Notes: generated by a model from the letters alone, not told the origin. Numbered from the stretch's first letter, positions 24,371 to 32,883 are shown. The stretch: 37,980 nucleotides of DNA from JAYEJW01 sp034716535 (GCA_034716535.1 JAYEJW010000201.1:1-37980); one strand, 5' to 3'. A program made the numbers and translations.

Positions 24371-25183
24371 CTAGCCCGTTCGATACTTCAACGCCAACCG
24401 AATCCGGGAAGAGATTTCCTCGATCGAATGACTGGTTGTATCCAGCACCGGGATGCCCAGCCGCGTGAACATCCTCTGCGCCTGACGCAACTCCGAGCGG
24501 CAGCGATCGAGAGACGCATAGGAGCCGCCCGGGCGCCGCTCTACACGGATCTGATGTAACCTTTCGGCGTCGATCGTGAGACCAAACAGCTTTTGGCTGT
24601 TCAAACGCAAGGGCTCCGGGAGGTCGTCGCGCTCGAAATCCTCTTCCGTGAGGGGATAGTTGGCTGCATAGAGACCGAAATGGGTCGCGAGATACAGGCA
24701 GGTGGGGGTCTTGCCGCTACGGGAAACGCCGGTCAGGATCAGATCGGCCCGGCCGAAGTTTTCCGGTCGTACGCCGTCATCGTTGGCGACGGCGAAGTTG
24801 ATGGCATCGATGCGCCGGGCATAGGAGCTCTCCCGGCTAATGGCATGGCTCTGCCCGGTCTTCCGGCTGGGAGCCACCCCGAGGATCTCGCTCAAGGGCC
24901 CGACGAAGGTCTCGTACAGCTCGACGTAGATGCAGGCTCCCTGCTGCAAGACCGCCCTCACCTCCTCGTTCAGCATAGTACCCAGGACGATCGGCGGCTG
25001 GCCGTCCTGCGCGTAGATCCCGTCAAACAGGCGAACCAGCTCGCGCGCCGTCTCGGCCGTGTTCACATAGGGCGTATACACCCGTTCGAAATCAACATCT
25101 TCGAACTGGGAGAGCAGGCTGTTGCCCAGGGTCTCTGCGGTGATGCCTGTGCTTTCGGATACAAAAAACACGGTCCGCTTCAT
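24371..25183 (-). CDS. ppsR: PpsR: PEP synthase regulatory kinase/pyrophosphorylase (DUF299)
   Basis: A 270-residue bifunctional enzyme that inactivates PEP synthase by ADP-dependent threonine phosphorylation and restores it by Pi-dependent dephosphorylation. The start RTVFFVSESTGITAETLG, the P-loop GVSRSGKTPTCLYLA (about residues 150-164) and the segments YPLTEEDF and LFGLTIDAERLHQIR are all typical. AAGG lies six bases before the ATG at 25183. The ppsA gene, often adjacent and divergent, is not here; the hydrogenase region occupies that position. Confidence 0.96.
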   Translation of the reverse strand: MKRTVFFVSESTGITAETLGNSLLSQFEDVDFERVYTPYVNTAETARELVRLFDGIYAQDGQPPIVLGTMLNEEVRAVLQQGACIYVELYETFVGPLSEILGVAPSRKTGQSHAISRESSYARRIDAINFAVANDDGVRPENFGRADLILTGVSRSGKTPTCLYLATHFGLYAANYPLTEEDFERDDLPEPLRLNSQKLFGLTIDAERLHQIRVERRPGGSYASLDRCRSELRQAQRMFTRLGIPVLDTTSHSIEEISSRIRLALKYRTG

Positions 25184-25542
25184 GCTTCACCTTCTGGCTA
25201 TGCGTTCTTAAAGAAAACGCGCCCCGAGTGCTTCCGCCCCAAGCGGTCGCGCGCATCGTACAGCAGCGCGTAAGTTTCTCTAACAGTCATCATGCCAGTA
25301 GATTCTCTTCGCGCCCTTCGCGGCTTCGCGTGAGACTTTCTCTCTTGCTACGGCGTCTTAGGCGCGCCTGTACTAGCATCTGGCCGCCCTCGCCTTGCCG
25401 AGACCGCACAATAGGGTGGAACGAGGTACTATTCGTGATCAACGTCAATGCGTAACCCATCTAAAATGGGATGAAATCCCATGTACTGAATACCCCGCTC
25501 CCCGCGGCCGCCCCTGAGCAAACACCGAGCAGGAACCAACCC
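25184..25542. other. Gene-free stretch between ppsR and the hydrogenase region
   Basis: About 360 bp with no convincing gene. It contains a CTTCGCG-unit block at 25303-25335 (TTCGCGCCCTTCGCGGCTTC then GCG), related in style to the repeat at 6399-6475. It also contains a candidate FNR/CRP-like site, GTGATCAACGTCAA (25435-25448), about 95 bp before the start of the next plus-strand gene. Promoters for the two divergent neighbours should lie here, but no clear -35/-10 pair was identified. Confidence 0.45.
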
Positions 25543-25998
25543 ATGGCCGAAATCTCCAACGACCAGGCGCTACGCACAGCAATCGATAAGCTCGATCCGC
25601 AACGACAACGCATCCTCGGGGCCCATTTCGTACAAAGCGTACTGCACCTGTCCCAGGATGCCCGGATCAATCGCGCGATCGAGGTCGCGAACAACCGCGA
25701 CGCATCGCCTGCCGAGCTGGAGGATGCCTTCAGGGCCGCGAAAGGCTATGCGGTCAAGACCTATACAGCGTGCGGCAAGGACACGGATTGGCTCGCTCAG
25801 GCCGACCACTTCGTCGCCGCTGCCGCGGCGGCTGCACTGCAGCCGGCCTCCGAAGGCGGCAAGGAGGTCAGCCGGGCCTGGAAGGCGGCCATCCAGGCGC
25901 GAATGGCCAAGAACTGCGAGATGATGGAGCAAGAGGGAGTCGAGCCGGATACGGAGGCCCAGAAACAGTACGACGTCGCCGGGGCGTTTCTCGGTTAG
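25543..25998 (+). CDS. Conserved-looking hypothetical protein beside hydrogenase genes
   Basis: A 151-residue soluble protein starting MAEISNDQALRTAIDKLDPQRQRILGAHFVQSVLHL. It is rich in alanine and predicted helices and has no signal peptide or membrane segment. Three cysteines lie apart (TACGK, NCEMM and none paired), so no cluster motif is present. The start at 25543 is chosen over 25471 because AGGA lies eight bases upstream. I do not recognise the family. Its position before hypC, the maturation protease and the hydrogenase genes suggests a hydrogenase-linked role (inference). Confidence 0.75.
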   Translation: MAEISNDQALRTAIDKLDPQRQRILGAHFVQSVLHLSQDARINRAIEVANNRDASPAELEDAFRAAKGYAVKTYTACGKDTDWLAQADHFVAAAAAAALQPASEGGKEVSRAWKAAIQARMAKNCEMMEQEGVEPDTEAQKQYDVAGAFLG

Positions 25999-26121
25999 GG
26001 GCAATCAGCGAAGGAATGGCTTGGAAGCGCATCGCCATGGAGGCATGTCGCGGGGTCAACCCTGGCCGGGAAGGAGAAACCTTGCGCGGAAACCGGGCCT
26101 ACGCGGTTGGAGCTCTTGGCC

Positions 26122-26367
26122 TCAAGGGCTGCCGCCCGACTCGTCAGCCGCGGCGAGCATTTGGTCGTAGACCTCCCAGGCCGCGCGCGCCTCCTCCTCC
26201 GATACCTTATCCATCGCATAACCCAGGTGTATGACAACGTAGTCCCCGGGGCGCAGGTTCTCCTCCTGCAGCATCAGCAGATTGGCCTCCCGTTCGACGC
26301 CCTTGGCTTCGCAACGGGCGGAAAAGCCGTTGATTTCCCGAATTCTCATAGGGATTCCCAGACACAT
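26122..26367 (-). CDS. hypC: Hydrogenase maturation chaperone HypC
   Basis: HypC carries the Fe(CN)2CO unit with HypD and delivers it to the hydrogenase large-subunit precursor. The 81-residue protein begins MCLGIPM with the essential Cys2, and has PGDYVVIHLGYAMDKVSEEEA, the family core. It is on the minus strand, opposite to the rest of the hydrogenase cluster, and convergent with the hypothetical gene at 25543. The divergent neighbour is the maturation protease gene. HypA, B, D, E and F are absent from the window and must be encoded elsewhere. Confidence 0.96.
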   Translation of the reverse strand: MCLGIPMRIREINGFSARCEAKGVEREANLLMLQEENLRPGDYVVIHLGYAMDKVSEEEARAAWEVYDQMLAAADESGGSP

Positions 26368-26456
26368 AACTCAGGATCCACGCGCTATGCTTCTTGCACG
26401 GAATGAGCTTAGTGGCATCATCCCTGACACTGCAAGAACATTTGGGGGAGATTCGT

Positions 26457-26945
26457 GTGCAAGGACACACCCTGGTACTGGGTATCGGCAACCGCCTGCT
26501 CACTGACGAGGCAGTGGGGCTGGAGGTCGTCCGGCGACTCTCCGAAGAGCATGGCGATCTTCCGAATGTGCGTTTTCTCGACGGCGGCACCCTCAGCTTC
26601 ACGCTAGCCGGACCAATCGCCGAGGCCAAGCGTCTCATCGTGGTGGACGCCGCGCGCATGGGCACAGCGCCGGGCACGGTCCGGATATTCGATGGCCCGG
26701 CCATGGACCGTCAGCTGAGCGGCAACGTCAGCAGCGTGCACGAGGTCAGCCTGGCCGACCTGCTGGACATCGCCAAGCTCACCGAAAGCCTGCCTTTGCT
26801 GCGGTGTCTGGTGGGAATCGAGCCGGCGACCGTCGATTGGGGCGACACACTCACGGGGAGGGTTCAAGAAGCCGTACCCCAGGCCATGACCGAGGTGTTG
26901 ACAATGATCGCCCGGTGGAACGGCGGTAACGCGGTTCCTGAATGA
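26457..26945 (+). CDS. [NiFe] hydrogenase maturation endopeptidase (HyaD/HupD/HynD type)
   Basis: Protease that removes the C-terminal extension of the large subunit after nickel insertion. The 162-residue protein starts VQGHTLVLGIGNRLLTDEAVGLEVVRRL (GTG read as Met). It contains the metal-sensing acidic residue in LLTDEAVG and FLDGGTLSFTL, IVVDAARMGTAPGTVRIF and a histidine in SSVHEVSLADLL. The GTG at 26457 is preferred because GGGGGAG lies six bases before it and the LGIGN motif normally begins a few residues from the start. The frame is open back to 26394. Its substrate is most likely HynL at 30921. Confidence 0.93.
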   Translation: MQGHTLVLGIGNRLLTDEAVGLEVVRRLSEEHGDLPNVRFLDGGTLSFTLAGPIAEAKRLIVVDAARMGTAPGTVRIFDGPAMDRQLSGNVSSVHEVSLADLLDIAKLTESLPLLRCLVGIEPATVDWGDTLTGRVQEAVPQAMTEVLTMIARWNGGNAVPE

Positions 26946-27063
26946 ACCGGTTCCCGAAGGATGCACCGTCGGTGCGTAATTTCACGGTAATTCGAAATAC
27001 CATGTCTGATACGTGGATTCGACGTACACCAAAAAGTCGCTTTTCTGCCCCAAGTCAAACCAT

Positions 27064-27081
27064 TATCGAGAAAAATCGATA
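27064..27081. promoter_or_regulatory. Inverted repeat upstream of the HupH-like/hydrogenase genes
   Basis: TATCGA, the spacer GAAAAA, then TCGATA is a perfect 6-bp inverted repeat, 75 bp before the HupH-like start at 27157. A TTGACA hexamer follows at 27089-27094 but has no good -10 at 17 bp. It may be an operator or part of the promoter region of the hydrogenase genes. No known regulator consensus was recognised. Confidence 0.35.
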
Positions 27082-27156
27082 GAATCCATTGACAGTGTAA
27101 TCCCAAGCGACGTGGCCCCCTCGTTGCGTCCTGGTAACCAAACCTCAGGTTGCGTC

Positions 27157-27594
27157 ATGTCCGGACTGAATGACATCCCAATCAACGTCGAAGAGACGTC
27201 GGAAGGTCTGCGGGGCAATGCCCTGCCGATACTCCACGAGATCCGCCACGGCCTTAGCCGCTTGGCCGAGACCGGCGAGACGACGCTGATCGACCTGCAC
27301 GCCATCCCCTTCGGCCCGGGTGACGAGGACCTCCTGCTCAGCCTCCTCGGACGTGGCGAGGTCGAGGCCAGCATCAGTGCCCTCGGTCCCACGCGCGTCT
27401 GGGAGACGCAGTTCCCCGGCGTCTGGCTGGTGGATCACTGCAACGCGAACGACGAGCGCATCGCCTTACACATCGAGATTGCCGGGATACCGGACATCTT
27501 GCGCTCGCAACCCCAGGACATCGCGGAGGCGGTCGCCAGGCTGGACGCCCGACTCGCGGCGGGCCTGGACAAGACGGGCCATCTGCAGGGCTGA
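27157..27594 (+). CDS. HupH/HyaF C-terminal-domain hydrogenase expression protein
   Basis: A 145-residue protein matching the second domain of HupH/HyaF: GNALPILHEIRHGLSRLAETGE, then LLLSLLGRGEVEASIS and WETQFPGVWLVDH. HyaF and HupH are about 280 residues, so this is a short one-domain form. The ATG at 27157 (MSGLNDIPINVEET) is chosen since AGGT lies seven bases upstream and the preceding frame to 27013 looks non-coding. Family members take part in hydrogenase assembly, probably small-subunit maturation. It lies 160 bp before hynS. Confidence 0.88.
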   Translation: MSGLNDIPINVEETSEGLRGNALPILHEIRHGLSRLAETGETTLIDLHAIPFGPGDEDLLLSLLGRGEVEASISALGPTRVWETQFPGVWLVDHCNANDERIALHIEIAGIPDILRSQPQDIAEAVARLDARLAAGLDKTGHLQG

Positions 27595-27754
27595 CCGGCC
27601 CCTCTCTGAAAAGGGCGGGGCGGCGACCCGGGAACATCGCGGTTTCCCGTTTCCGCGGCCTACGAGCCCCGGGGACGAGCCTGGCTGACACGGTTACCGG
27701 GGACGATCCGAGGCCCTTGGATTTTTACCGGTCCTGACTACCGAAGGAGGGGCA

Positions 27755-28867
27755 ATGGCGGCTCACAAGACGGCTGTTTCCAGAACGTTAGGCGAGAGCC
27801 TGCGAGAGCATGGGGTGTCGCGGCGCGGCTTTCTCAAGTTCTGCGCCGCCACCGCCTCGATGATGGCCCTGCCACCAACGATGGCGCCGGCCATCGCCGC
27901 GGCCCTTGAAAAGGCGAGGCGGCCTTCGGTGATCTGGCTGTCCTTCCAGGAATGCACCGGCTGCACCGAGTCCCTCACCCGCAGCCATGCCCCGACGGTG
28001 GAGGACCTGATCCTCGAGGTCATCTCCCTCGACTACCACCACACCCTGCAGGCGGCCTCGGGCGATGCCGCCGAGCGCGCCCGCGAGCAGGCCATGGAGG
28101 CCAATCACGGCGATTACCTGGTCGTGGTGGACGGCTCCCTGCCTGGACCGGACTCGAACCCCGGGTACTCGACCATCGCCGGCATCAGCAATCTGGAGAT
28201 GCTCAAGGAGACCCTCGAAGGTGCCAAGGCCGTGGTGGCCGTGGGCACCTGCGCCGCCTTCGGCGGTCTGCCCCACGCAAGCCCGAACCCCACCGGTGCC
28301 GTCGCGGTTCAGGACATCGTCGAGGACCTGCCGGTAATCAACGTATCGGGATGCCCGCCGGTGCCCATGGTCATCACCGGCGTGCTGGCCCACTACCTCA
28401 CGTTCGGAGAGCTGCCGGAGCTCGATCAGTACAACCGGCCGCTGGCCTTCTTCGGCCAGTCCATCCACGACCGCTGCTACCGCCGGCCCTTCTACGACAA
28501 GGGACTCTTCGCGGAGACCTTCGACGACGAGGGCGCCAAGAAAGGCTGGTGCCTGTACCGCCTCGGCTGCAAGGGACCGAGCACCTACAACGCATGCGCG
28601 ACGACGAAGTGGAACGCCGGCACCAGCTGGCCCATCGAGTCCGGCCATCCCTGTCTCGGCTGCTCGGAACCGGACTTCTGGGACGCGGGCGGCTTCTACC
28701 GTGCCCTGTCCATCCCCAACACCAACGCCACCGGAACCCTCCTGGCCGCCGGCGTCACCGGCGCCATCGTGGGCGGGGCGGCGGCCGCCCTCGCCAAGAA
28801 ACAGCAGAAGGCCGAGGAGGACGAGCGCCAACCGGTCAAGATCGAGGAACTGGAGCAGAAGCTATGA
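27755..28867 (+). CDS. hynS: [NiFe] hydrogenase small subunit (HynS, Isp type)
   Basis: Electron-transfer subunit of a membrane-linked uptake-type hydrogenase, 370 residues. The Tat signal VSRRGFLKFCAATASMMALP has RR at 23-24. The proximal cluster uses C67-x2-C70 (ECTGCTES), VGTCAAFGG and SGCPPVP. Medial and distal cluster residues are in HDRCYRR, GWCLYRLGCKGPSTYNAC and HPCLGCSEPDFWD. A C-terminal hydrophobic helix (GTLLAAGVTGAIVGGAAAAL, about 328-347) and a charged tail follow. GGAGGGG precedes the ATG. The stop overlaps isp1 (ATGA). The gene order hynS-isp1-isp2-hynL marks the group 1e hydrogenase described from Thiocapsa and Allochromatium. Confidence 0.97.
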   Translation: MAAHKTAVSRTLGESLREHGVSRRGFLKFCAATASMMALPPTMAPAIAAALEKARRPSVIWLSFQECTGCTESLTRSHAPTVEDLILEVISLDYHHTLQAASGDAAERAREQAMEANHGDYLVVVDGSLPGPDSNPGYSTIAGISNLEMLKETLEGAKAVVAVGTCAAFGGLPHASPNPTGAVAVQDIVEDLPVINVSGCPPVPMVITGVLAHYLTFGELPELDQYNRPLAFFGQSIHDRCYRRPFYDKGLFAETFDDEGAKKGWCLYRLGCKGPSTYNACATTKWNAGTSWPIESGHPCLGCSEPDFWDAGGFYRALSIPNTNATGTLLAAGVTGAIVGGAAAALAKKQQKAEEDERQPVKIEELEQKL

Positions 28868-29526
28868 GCGATCCGATGGAATTTCTGCTTTGGGCCAAGG
28901 GTCCCATGTTTGACTGGGCCCTGGCGATCTTCGCCCTCGGGATGCTTGCGCGCATCGCCGAGATCTTGATGCTGGGGCGTAAGCCCAATCTCGCCGAGCC
29001 CCGCGGGGGTGAGTGGGGGCCGGGCCTCAGGACCATCATCACCCGCAGCGTTGCCGACCCCGGTACCTTCCAGCGGGCGGCCTTCAACGTGACGGTGGGA
29101 TGGATCTGGCACCTGGGCTTCCTGGTCGTCCTGCTGCTGTTCATTCCTCACATCGAGTTGATCAACAGCGTGCTAGGCTTGCGCTGGCCGGGCCTGCCCA
29201 ACCCGGTGGTGGACGCGGTCTCCGCCGTGACCATCGCGGCCCTGATCGCCTCGCTGGTCCACCGACTGACCCATCCGGTCAAGAAACGCATCAGCACCGT
29301 CGAGGACTACCTGGTGTGGACCGTGACCTTCCTGCCCCTGTTGACCGGCTATCTGGCCTATCACAGAATGATCAATCCCTACCCGCTGGCCCTGGGGCTG
29401 CACATCCTGATGGTGGAGATCTTCCTGATCGTCTTCCCCTTCACCAAGCTGACTCACGTCTTCACCACATTCATCGCCCGCTGGTACAACGGCGCCACCT
29501 TCGGCCGCAAGGGGGTCGAGTCATGA
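28864..29526 (+). CDS. isp1: Isp1: hydrogenase-linked cytochrome b (DsrM/NarI-like)
   Basis: A 220-residue membrane protein with about five helices and candidate heme histidines (GWIWHLGFLVVLLLFIPHIELI, LVHRLTHPVKKR, LAYHRMI, GLHILMV). It connects the hydrogenase to quinone or to Isp2. Its start overlaps the hynS stop and its stop overlaps the isp2 start (both ATGA), so translation of the three is coupled. It is clearly related to the cytochrome b at 5731-6372 in the formate dehydrogenase operon. Confidence 0.93.
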   Translation: MSDPMEFLLWAKGPMFDWALAIFALGMLARIAEILMLGRKPNLAEPRGGEWGPGLRTIITRSVADPGTFQRAAFNVTVGWIWHLGFLVVLLLFIPHIELINSVLGLRWPGLPNPVVDAVSAVTIAALIASLVHRLTHPVKKRISTVEDYLVWTVTFLPLLTGYLAYHRMINPYPLALGLHILMVEIFLIVFPFTKLTHVFTTFIARWYNGATFGRKGVES

Positions 29527-30797
29527 GTGAACTGTCACTGGAGCGGGGGCTCGCCGCCTTCCGCGAGGAGATGGACGCACCCGTCGCGGCCTTCTTCTCC
29601 AGCTGCGTCCACTGCGGCCTGTGTGCCCAGTCTTGCCCCTTCTACGTCGAGACCGGTGATCCCAAGTACACGCCGATCCTCAAGCTGGAGCCTTTCCGCC
29701 TGGTCTGGGAGCAGGAGTTCACCCTCTGGGGGAAGATCAAGGGCACCCTGGGCCTGTCGAAGAAGGTGACGGACGAGATGCTGGCCGAGTGGGAAGAGCT
29801 GCTGTACGACTCCTGCACCATGTGCGGGCGCTGCTCCCTGGTCTGCCCGGTGGGCAACGACCTCCAGTATATGATCCGCAAGGCCCGAGAGGGCATGGTC
29901 GCCTCCGGTCACGCCCCGGAGGGCCTGATCAGCGCCGCCTCCCGCGCTGTGCACACCGGAAGCCCCATGGGACTCAAGTGGAAGACCCTCGAGGTGCAGA
30001 TCAAGCACGTCGAATCGAGCTCCGGCCTCGCGGTGCCCCTGGACAAGGAGGACGCGGATTACCTGGTCCTGCTCTCCTCCATGGAGATCATCAACTTCCC
30101 TGAGTACCTGGAGGCCATCACAAGGATCTTCGACCACGCCGGGGTCTCCTGGACGCTGAGCACAGCCTGCTTCGAGGCCACCAACGCCGGCATCCAGATC
30201 GGCTCCAAGGACATCGCCGCCGAGCTGGTCCAGCGGGTGGTCGACGCCGCCGTCAAGCTGCGGGTGAGAAACGTCATCAGCCCCGAATGCGGGCACGCCT
30301 ACACTGCCCTGCGCTGGGAGGGTCCGAACCTGATCGGCAAGTCCTATCCCTTCCGGGTCTTTCACATCATCGAGGTGCTGGACGAGCTGCGTACCTCGGG
30401 CAGGATCAAGACCGAAGGCAGGGAGATGGACAGGCTCTCCATGCACGACCCCTGCAACCTGGCGCGCAAGAGCGGCGTCATCCGGCAGCAGCGAAACCTC
30501 ATGGATCTGGTGGCCGGCAACTTCGTCGATCTCAAGGAGCACGGCAAGTACCAGTGGTGCTGCGGCGCCGGCGGAGGCGTGAGCAGCAATGAGCGGGCCG
30601 AGGAGCTCCGGATGGTCGCCTTCAAGCGCAAGAAGGCCCAGATCGAAGAGGTCGAGCCCGAGCGCATGGTCACCATGTGCGCCACCTGCCGAACCCAGCT
30701 CGAAGAGGGCCTCGAGGATTTCAACATGGAGGTCCCCGTCGTGGGGCTCACCGAGATGATCGCCGATCACCTGGTGGAGAAGAAGAAGCCGGCCTGA
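29523..30797 (+). CDS. isp2: Isp2: hydrogenase-linked HdrD/DsrK-like Fe-S protein
   Basis: A 424-residue cytoplasmic-type protein. Two [4Fe-4S] sites lie at C28/C31/C34/C38 and C98/C101/C104/C108. CCG-type cysteine motifs follow (SPECGHAYTALRWEG, HDPCNLARK, QWCCGAGGG, MCATCRTQLEEG). In HdrD and DsrK such cysteines bind the disulfide-active cluster. It is expected to form a membrane complex with Isp1 and the HynSL dimer. Start and isp1 stop overlap. A 123-bp gap without a gene separates it from hynL. It closely resembles the protein at 4430-5716. Confidence 0.94.
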   Translation: MSELSLERGLAAFREEMDAPVAAFFSSCVHCGLCAQSCPFYVETGDPKYTPILKLEPFRLVWEQEFTLWGKIKGTLGLSKKVTDEMLAEWEELLYDSCTMCGRCSLVCPVGNDLQYMIRKAREGMVASGHAPEGLISAASRAVHTGSPMGLKWKTLEVQIKHVESSSGLAVPLDKEDADYLVLLSSMEIINFPEYLEAITRIFDHAGVSWTLSTACFEATNAGIQIGSKDIAAELVQRVVDAAVKLRVRNVISPECGHAYTALRWEGPNLIGKSYPFRVFHIIEVLDELRTSGRIKTEGREMDRLSMHDPCNLARKSGVIRQQRNLMDLVAGNFVDLKEHGKYQWCCGAGGGVSSNERAEELRMVAFKRKKAQIEEVEPERMVTMCATCRTQLEEGLEDFNMEVPVVGLTEMIADHLVEKKKPA

Positions 30798-30920
30798 GCT
30801 GCCGGCGCGGCGAGAAACAGGAGGTAAGGCCCCCGCCCTCGGGCGATGGGGGACGACCTGCTCGAACAGACCGCTTTACTCCGGGCCCGATGAGGGGTCC
30901 CAAAGTGGAGAGATCAGACA

Positions 30921-32651
30921 ATGAGTGAACGCGTAGTCGTCGATCCGATCACCCGTATCGAGGGCCACCTGCGCATCGAGGCGCAGATGGACGGCGAGAG
31001 GATCGCCGAGGCCTACTCGTCCGGCACCATGGTGCGCGGCATCGAGATCATCCTGCGCGGACGGGACCCGCGCGACGCCTGGGCCTTCGCCCAGCGCATC
31101 TGCGGCGTCTGCACCCTTGTGCACGGCATCGCCTCGGTGCGGGCGGTAGAGGCGGCCCTCAACTACGAGATCCCGCCCAACGCCCAGCTCATCCGCAACC
31201 TGATGATCGGGGCGCAGACGGTGCACGACCACGTCATGCACTTCTACCACCTGCACGCCCTGGACTGGGTGGACGTGGTCAGCGCGCTGACCGCGGACCC
31301 CAAGGCCACGGCGGAGCTCGCCCAAAGCCTGAGCCACTGGCCGAAGTCCTCCCCAGGATACTTCTCGGACGTGCAGAAGCGGCTCAAGGGCTTCGTCGAG
31401 TCCGGTCAGCTCGGAATCTTCGCCAACGGCTACTGGGGCCACGCGGCCTACAAGCTCCCCCCCGAGGCCAATCTGATGGCCGTCGCCCACTATCTGGAGG
31501 CACTGGCCTGGCAGCGCGACGTGGCCAAGCTGCACACCGTCTTCGGCGGCAAGAATCCCCACCCCAATTTCATCGTCGGTGGCGTCGCCTCCCCCATCGA
31601 TCTCAACTCCGACTCCGCCATCAACGCCAAGAAGCTCGCCCAGGTGCAGAGCTACATCAGCCAGATGCGCGAGTTCGTCGACCAGGTCTACGTGCCCGAT
31701 ACGCTGGCCATCGCAAGCTTCTACAAGGACTGGGGCAGCCGCGGCGAGGGCCTCGGCAACTTCCTCTGCTACGGCGATCTGCCCGAGAAGGGCATGAACG
31801 ACCCGGCGAGCTTCCTGATCCCGCCGGGGGTCATCCTCAATCGGGATCTATCCACGGTGCATGAGATCGACCTGAACGCCGCCGACCAGATCGAGGAGTA
31901 CGTCGCCCATTCCTGGTACGAGTACGAGGAAGGCAAGGAGAAGGGCCTGCATCCCTACCTGGGGGAGACCAAGCTGGACTACGACGGCCGCGGCGGCGTC
32001 CAGCCGCCGTACCAGCAGCTCGACGCGAACGACGGCTACTCCTGGATGAAGTCCCCGCGCTGGAAGAACCAGGCCGTGGAGGTCGGGCCCCTGGCGCGCG
32101 TACTCATGCTCTACGCCACCGGCCACGCCCAGACCAAAGAGCTGGTGGACATGACCCTCTCGAAGCTGGATCTGCCCGTGGACGCCCTCTTCTCCACCCT
32201 GGGCCGCACCGCGGCGCGGACCCTGGAGACCAAAGTCGTCGTCGATATGATGCAGGTCTGGTACGACAACCTGATAGCCAACATCAAGGCCGGCGACACC
32301 AAGACCTTCAACGAGACCCTGTGGGATCCCTCCACCTGGCCGAAGAAGGCGCAGGGCGCGGGCTACATGGAGGCTCCGCGCGGCGCCCTCGGACACTGGG
32401 TCGTCATCGAAGACGGCAAGATCGCCAACTACCAGGCCGTGGTCCCCTCCACCTGGAACGCCGGTCCCCGCGACCCCCGGGGTCAGCCCGGTGCCTACGA
32501 GGCGGCCCTGCAAGACAACCACCAACTCATCGACGCCAAGGCACCGGTGGAGATCCTGCGTACCATCCACTCGTTCGACCCCTGCATCGCCTGTGCGGTC
32601 CACCTGAGCGACCCGCAGACCGGAGAGCGGATTCAGGTCAAGGTCACCTGA
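30921..32651 (+). CDS. hynL: [NiFe] hydrogenase large subunit (HynL)
   Basis: Catalytic subunit holding the Ni-Fe(CN)2CO centre, 576 residues. The L1 motif is RICGVCTLVH (C61, C64) and the L2 motif DPCIACAVH (C555, C558). A 15-residue tail (LSDPQTGERIQVKVT) after H561 is the extension expected to be cut by the protease encoded at 26457. VDPITRIEGHLRIE is the typical start, with GGAGAG nine bases before the ATG. It is exported as a passenger of Tat-tagged HynS. A hairpin follows the gene at 32681-32713. Confidence 0.98.
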   Translation: MSERVVVDPITRIEGHLRIEAQMDGERIAEAYSSGTMVRGIEIILRGRDPRDAWAFAQRICGVCTLVHGIASVRAVEAALNYEIPPNAQLIRNLMIGAQTVHDHVMHFYHLHALDWVDVVSALTADPKATAELAQSLSHWPKSSPGYFSDVQKRLKGFVESGQLGIFANGYWGHAAYKLPPEANLMAVAHYLEALAWQRDVAKLHTVFGGKNPHPNFIVGGVASPIDLNSDSAINAKKLAQVQSYISQMREFVDQVYVPDTLAIASFYKDWGSRGEGLGNFLCYGDLPEKGMNDPASFLIPPGVILNRDLSTVHEIDLNAADQIEEYVAHSWYEYEEGKEKGLHPYLGETKLDYDGRGGVQPPYQQLDANDGYSWMKSPRWKNQAVEVGPLARVLMLYATGHAQTKELVDMTLSKLDLPVDALFSTLGRTAARTLETKVVVDMMQVWYDNLIANIKAGDTKTFNETLWDPSTWPKKAQGAGYMEAPRGALGHWVVIEDGKIANYQAVVPSTWNAGPRDPRGQPGAYEAALQDNHQLIDAKAPVEILRTIHSFDPCIACAVHLSDPQTGERIQVKVT

Positions 32652-32680
32652 CGGCAACTGTGGTCGCCGCTACAAGCCGC

Positions 32681-32713
32681 GAAAGAGAAAACAGGCCTAC
32701 GGCCTTCTCTTTC
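32681..32713 (+). terminator. Hairpin after hynL, probable transcript end
   Basis: GAAAGAGA...AGGCC, loop TAC, GGCCT then TCTCTTTC gives an 8-bp plus 5-bp interrupted stem, 30 bp after the hynL stop. No long T-run follows, so termination may be weak or Rho-assisted. It marks the likely end of the hydrogenase operon. Confidence 0.5.
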
Positions 32714-32816
32714 CGGTAGACTCGCCGCTCGAAGGCGGCACCGCCGCATCCCGGGCTGACTCCTGATGACACCTGTGTCGCCCCGGAGGATGAAAACACA
32801 GCTGTCATGACGGATT

Positions 32817-32883
32817 TCCCCTCTCCCCGGCCCTCTCCCCGAAGGGGCGAGGGGGACGAGGAGCGCCTTCGGCGCCTATTCCC
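32817..32883 (+). repeat. Dispersed palindromic repeat, copy 3
   Basis: It reads CCGGCCCTCTCCCCGAAGGG, GCGAGGGGGACGAGGAGCGC, then CTTCGGCGCCTATTC. It is the most complete of the three copies (others at 2050-2118 and 7688-7748). The CCCTCTCCCC/GGGGCGAGGG core forms a hairpin. It ends at the base before the annotated start of the L,D-transpeptidase gene. Confidence 0.75.

Noticed and set aside
27089..27117. TTGACA as a sigma-70 -35 box before the HupH-like gene
   Set aside because: No acceptable -10 hexamer at 16-18 bp; kept only as a comment on the region.
30840..30893. A 15-codon ORF between isp2 and hynL
   Set aside because: Too short, with no good ribosome site or known counterpart in other Isp-type hydrogenase loci.
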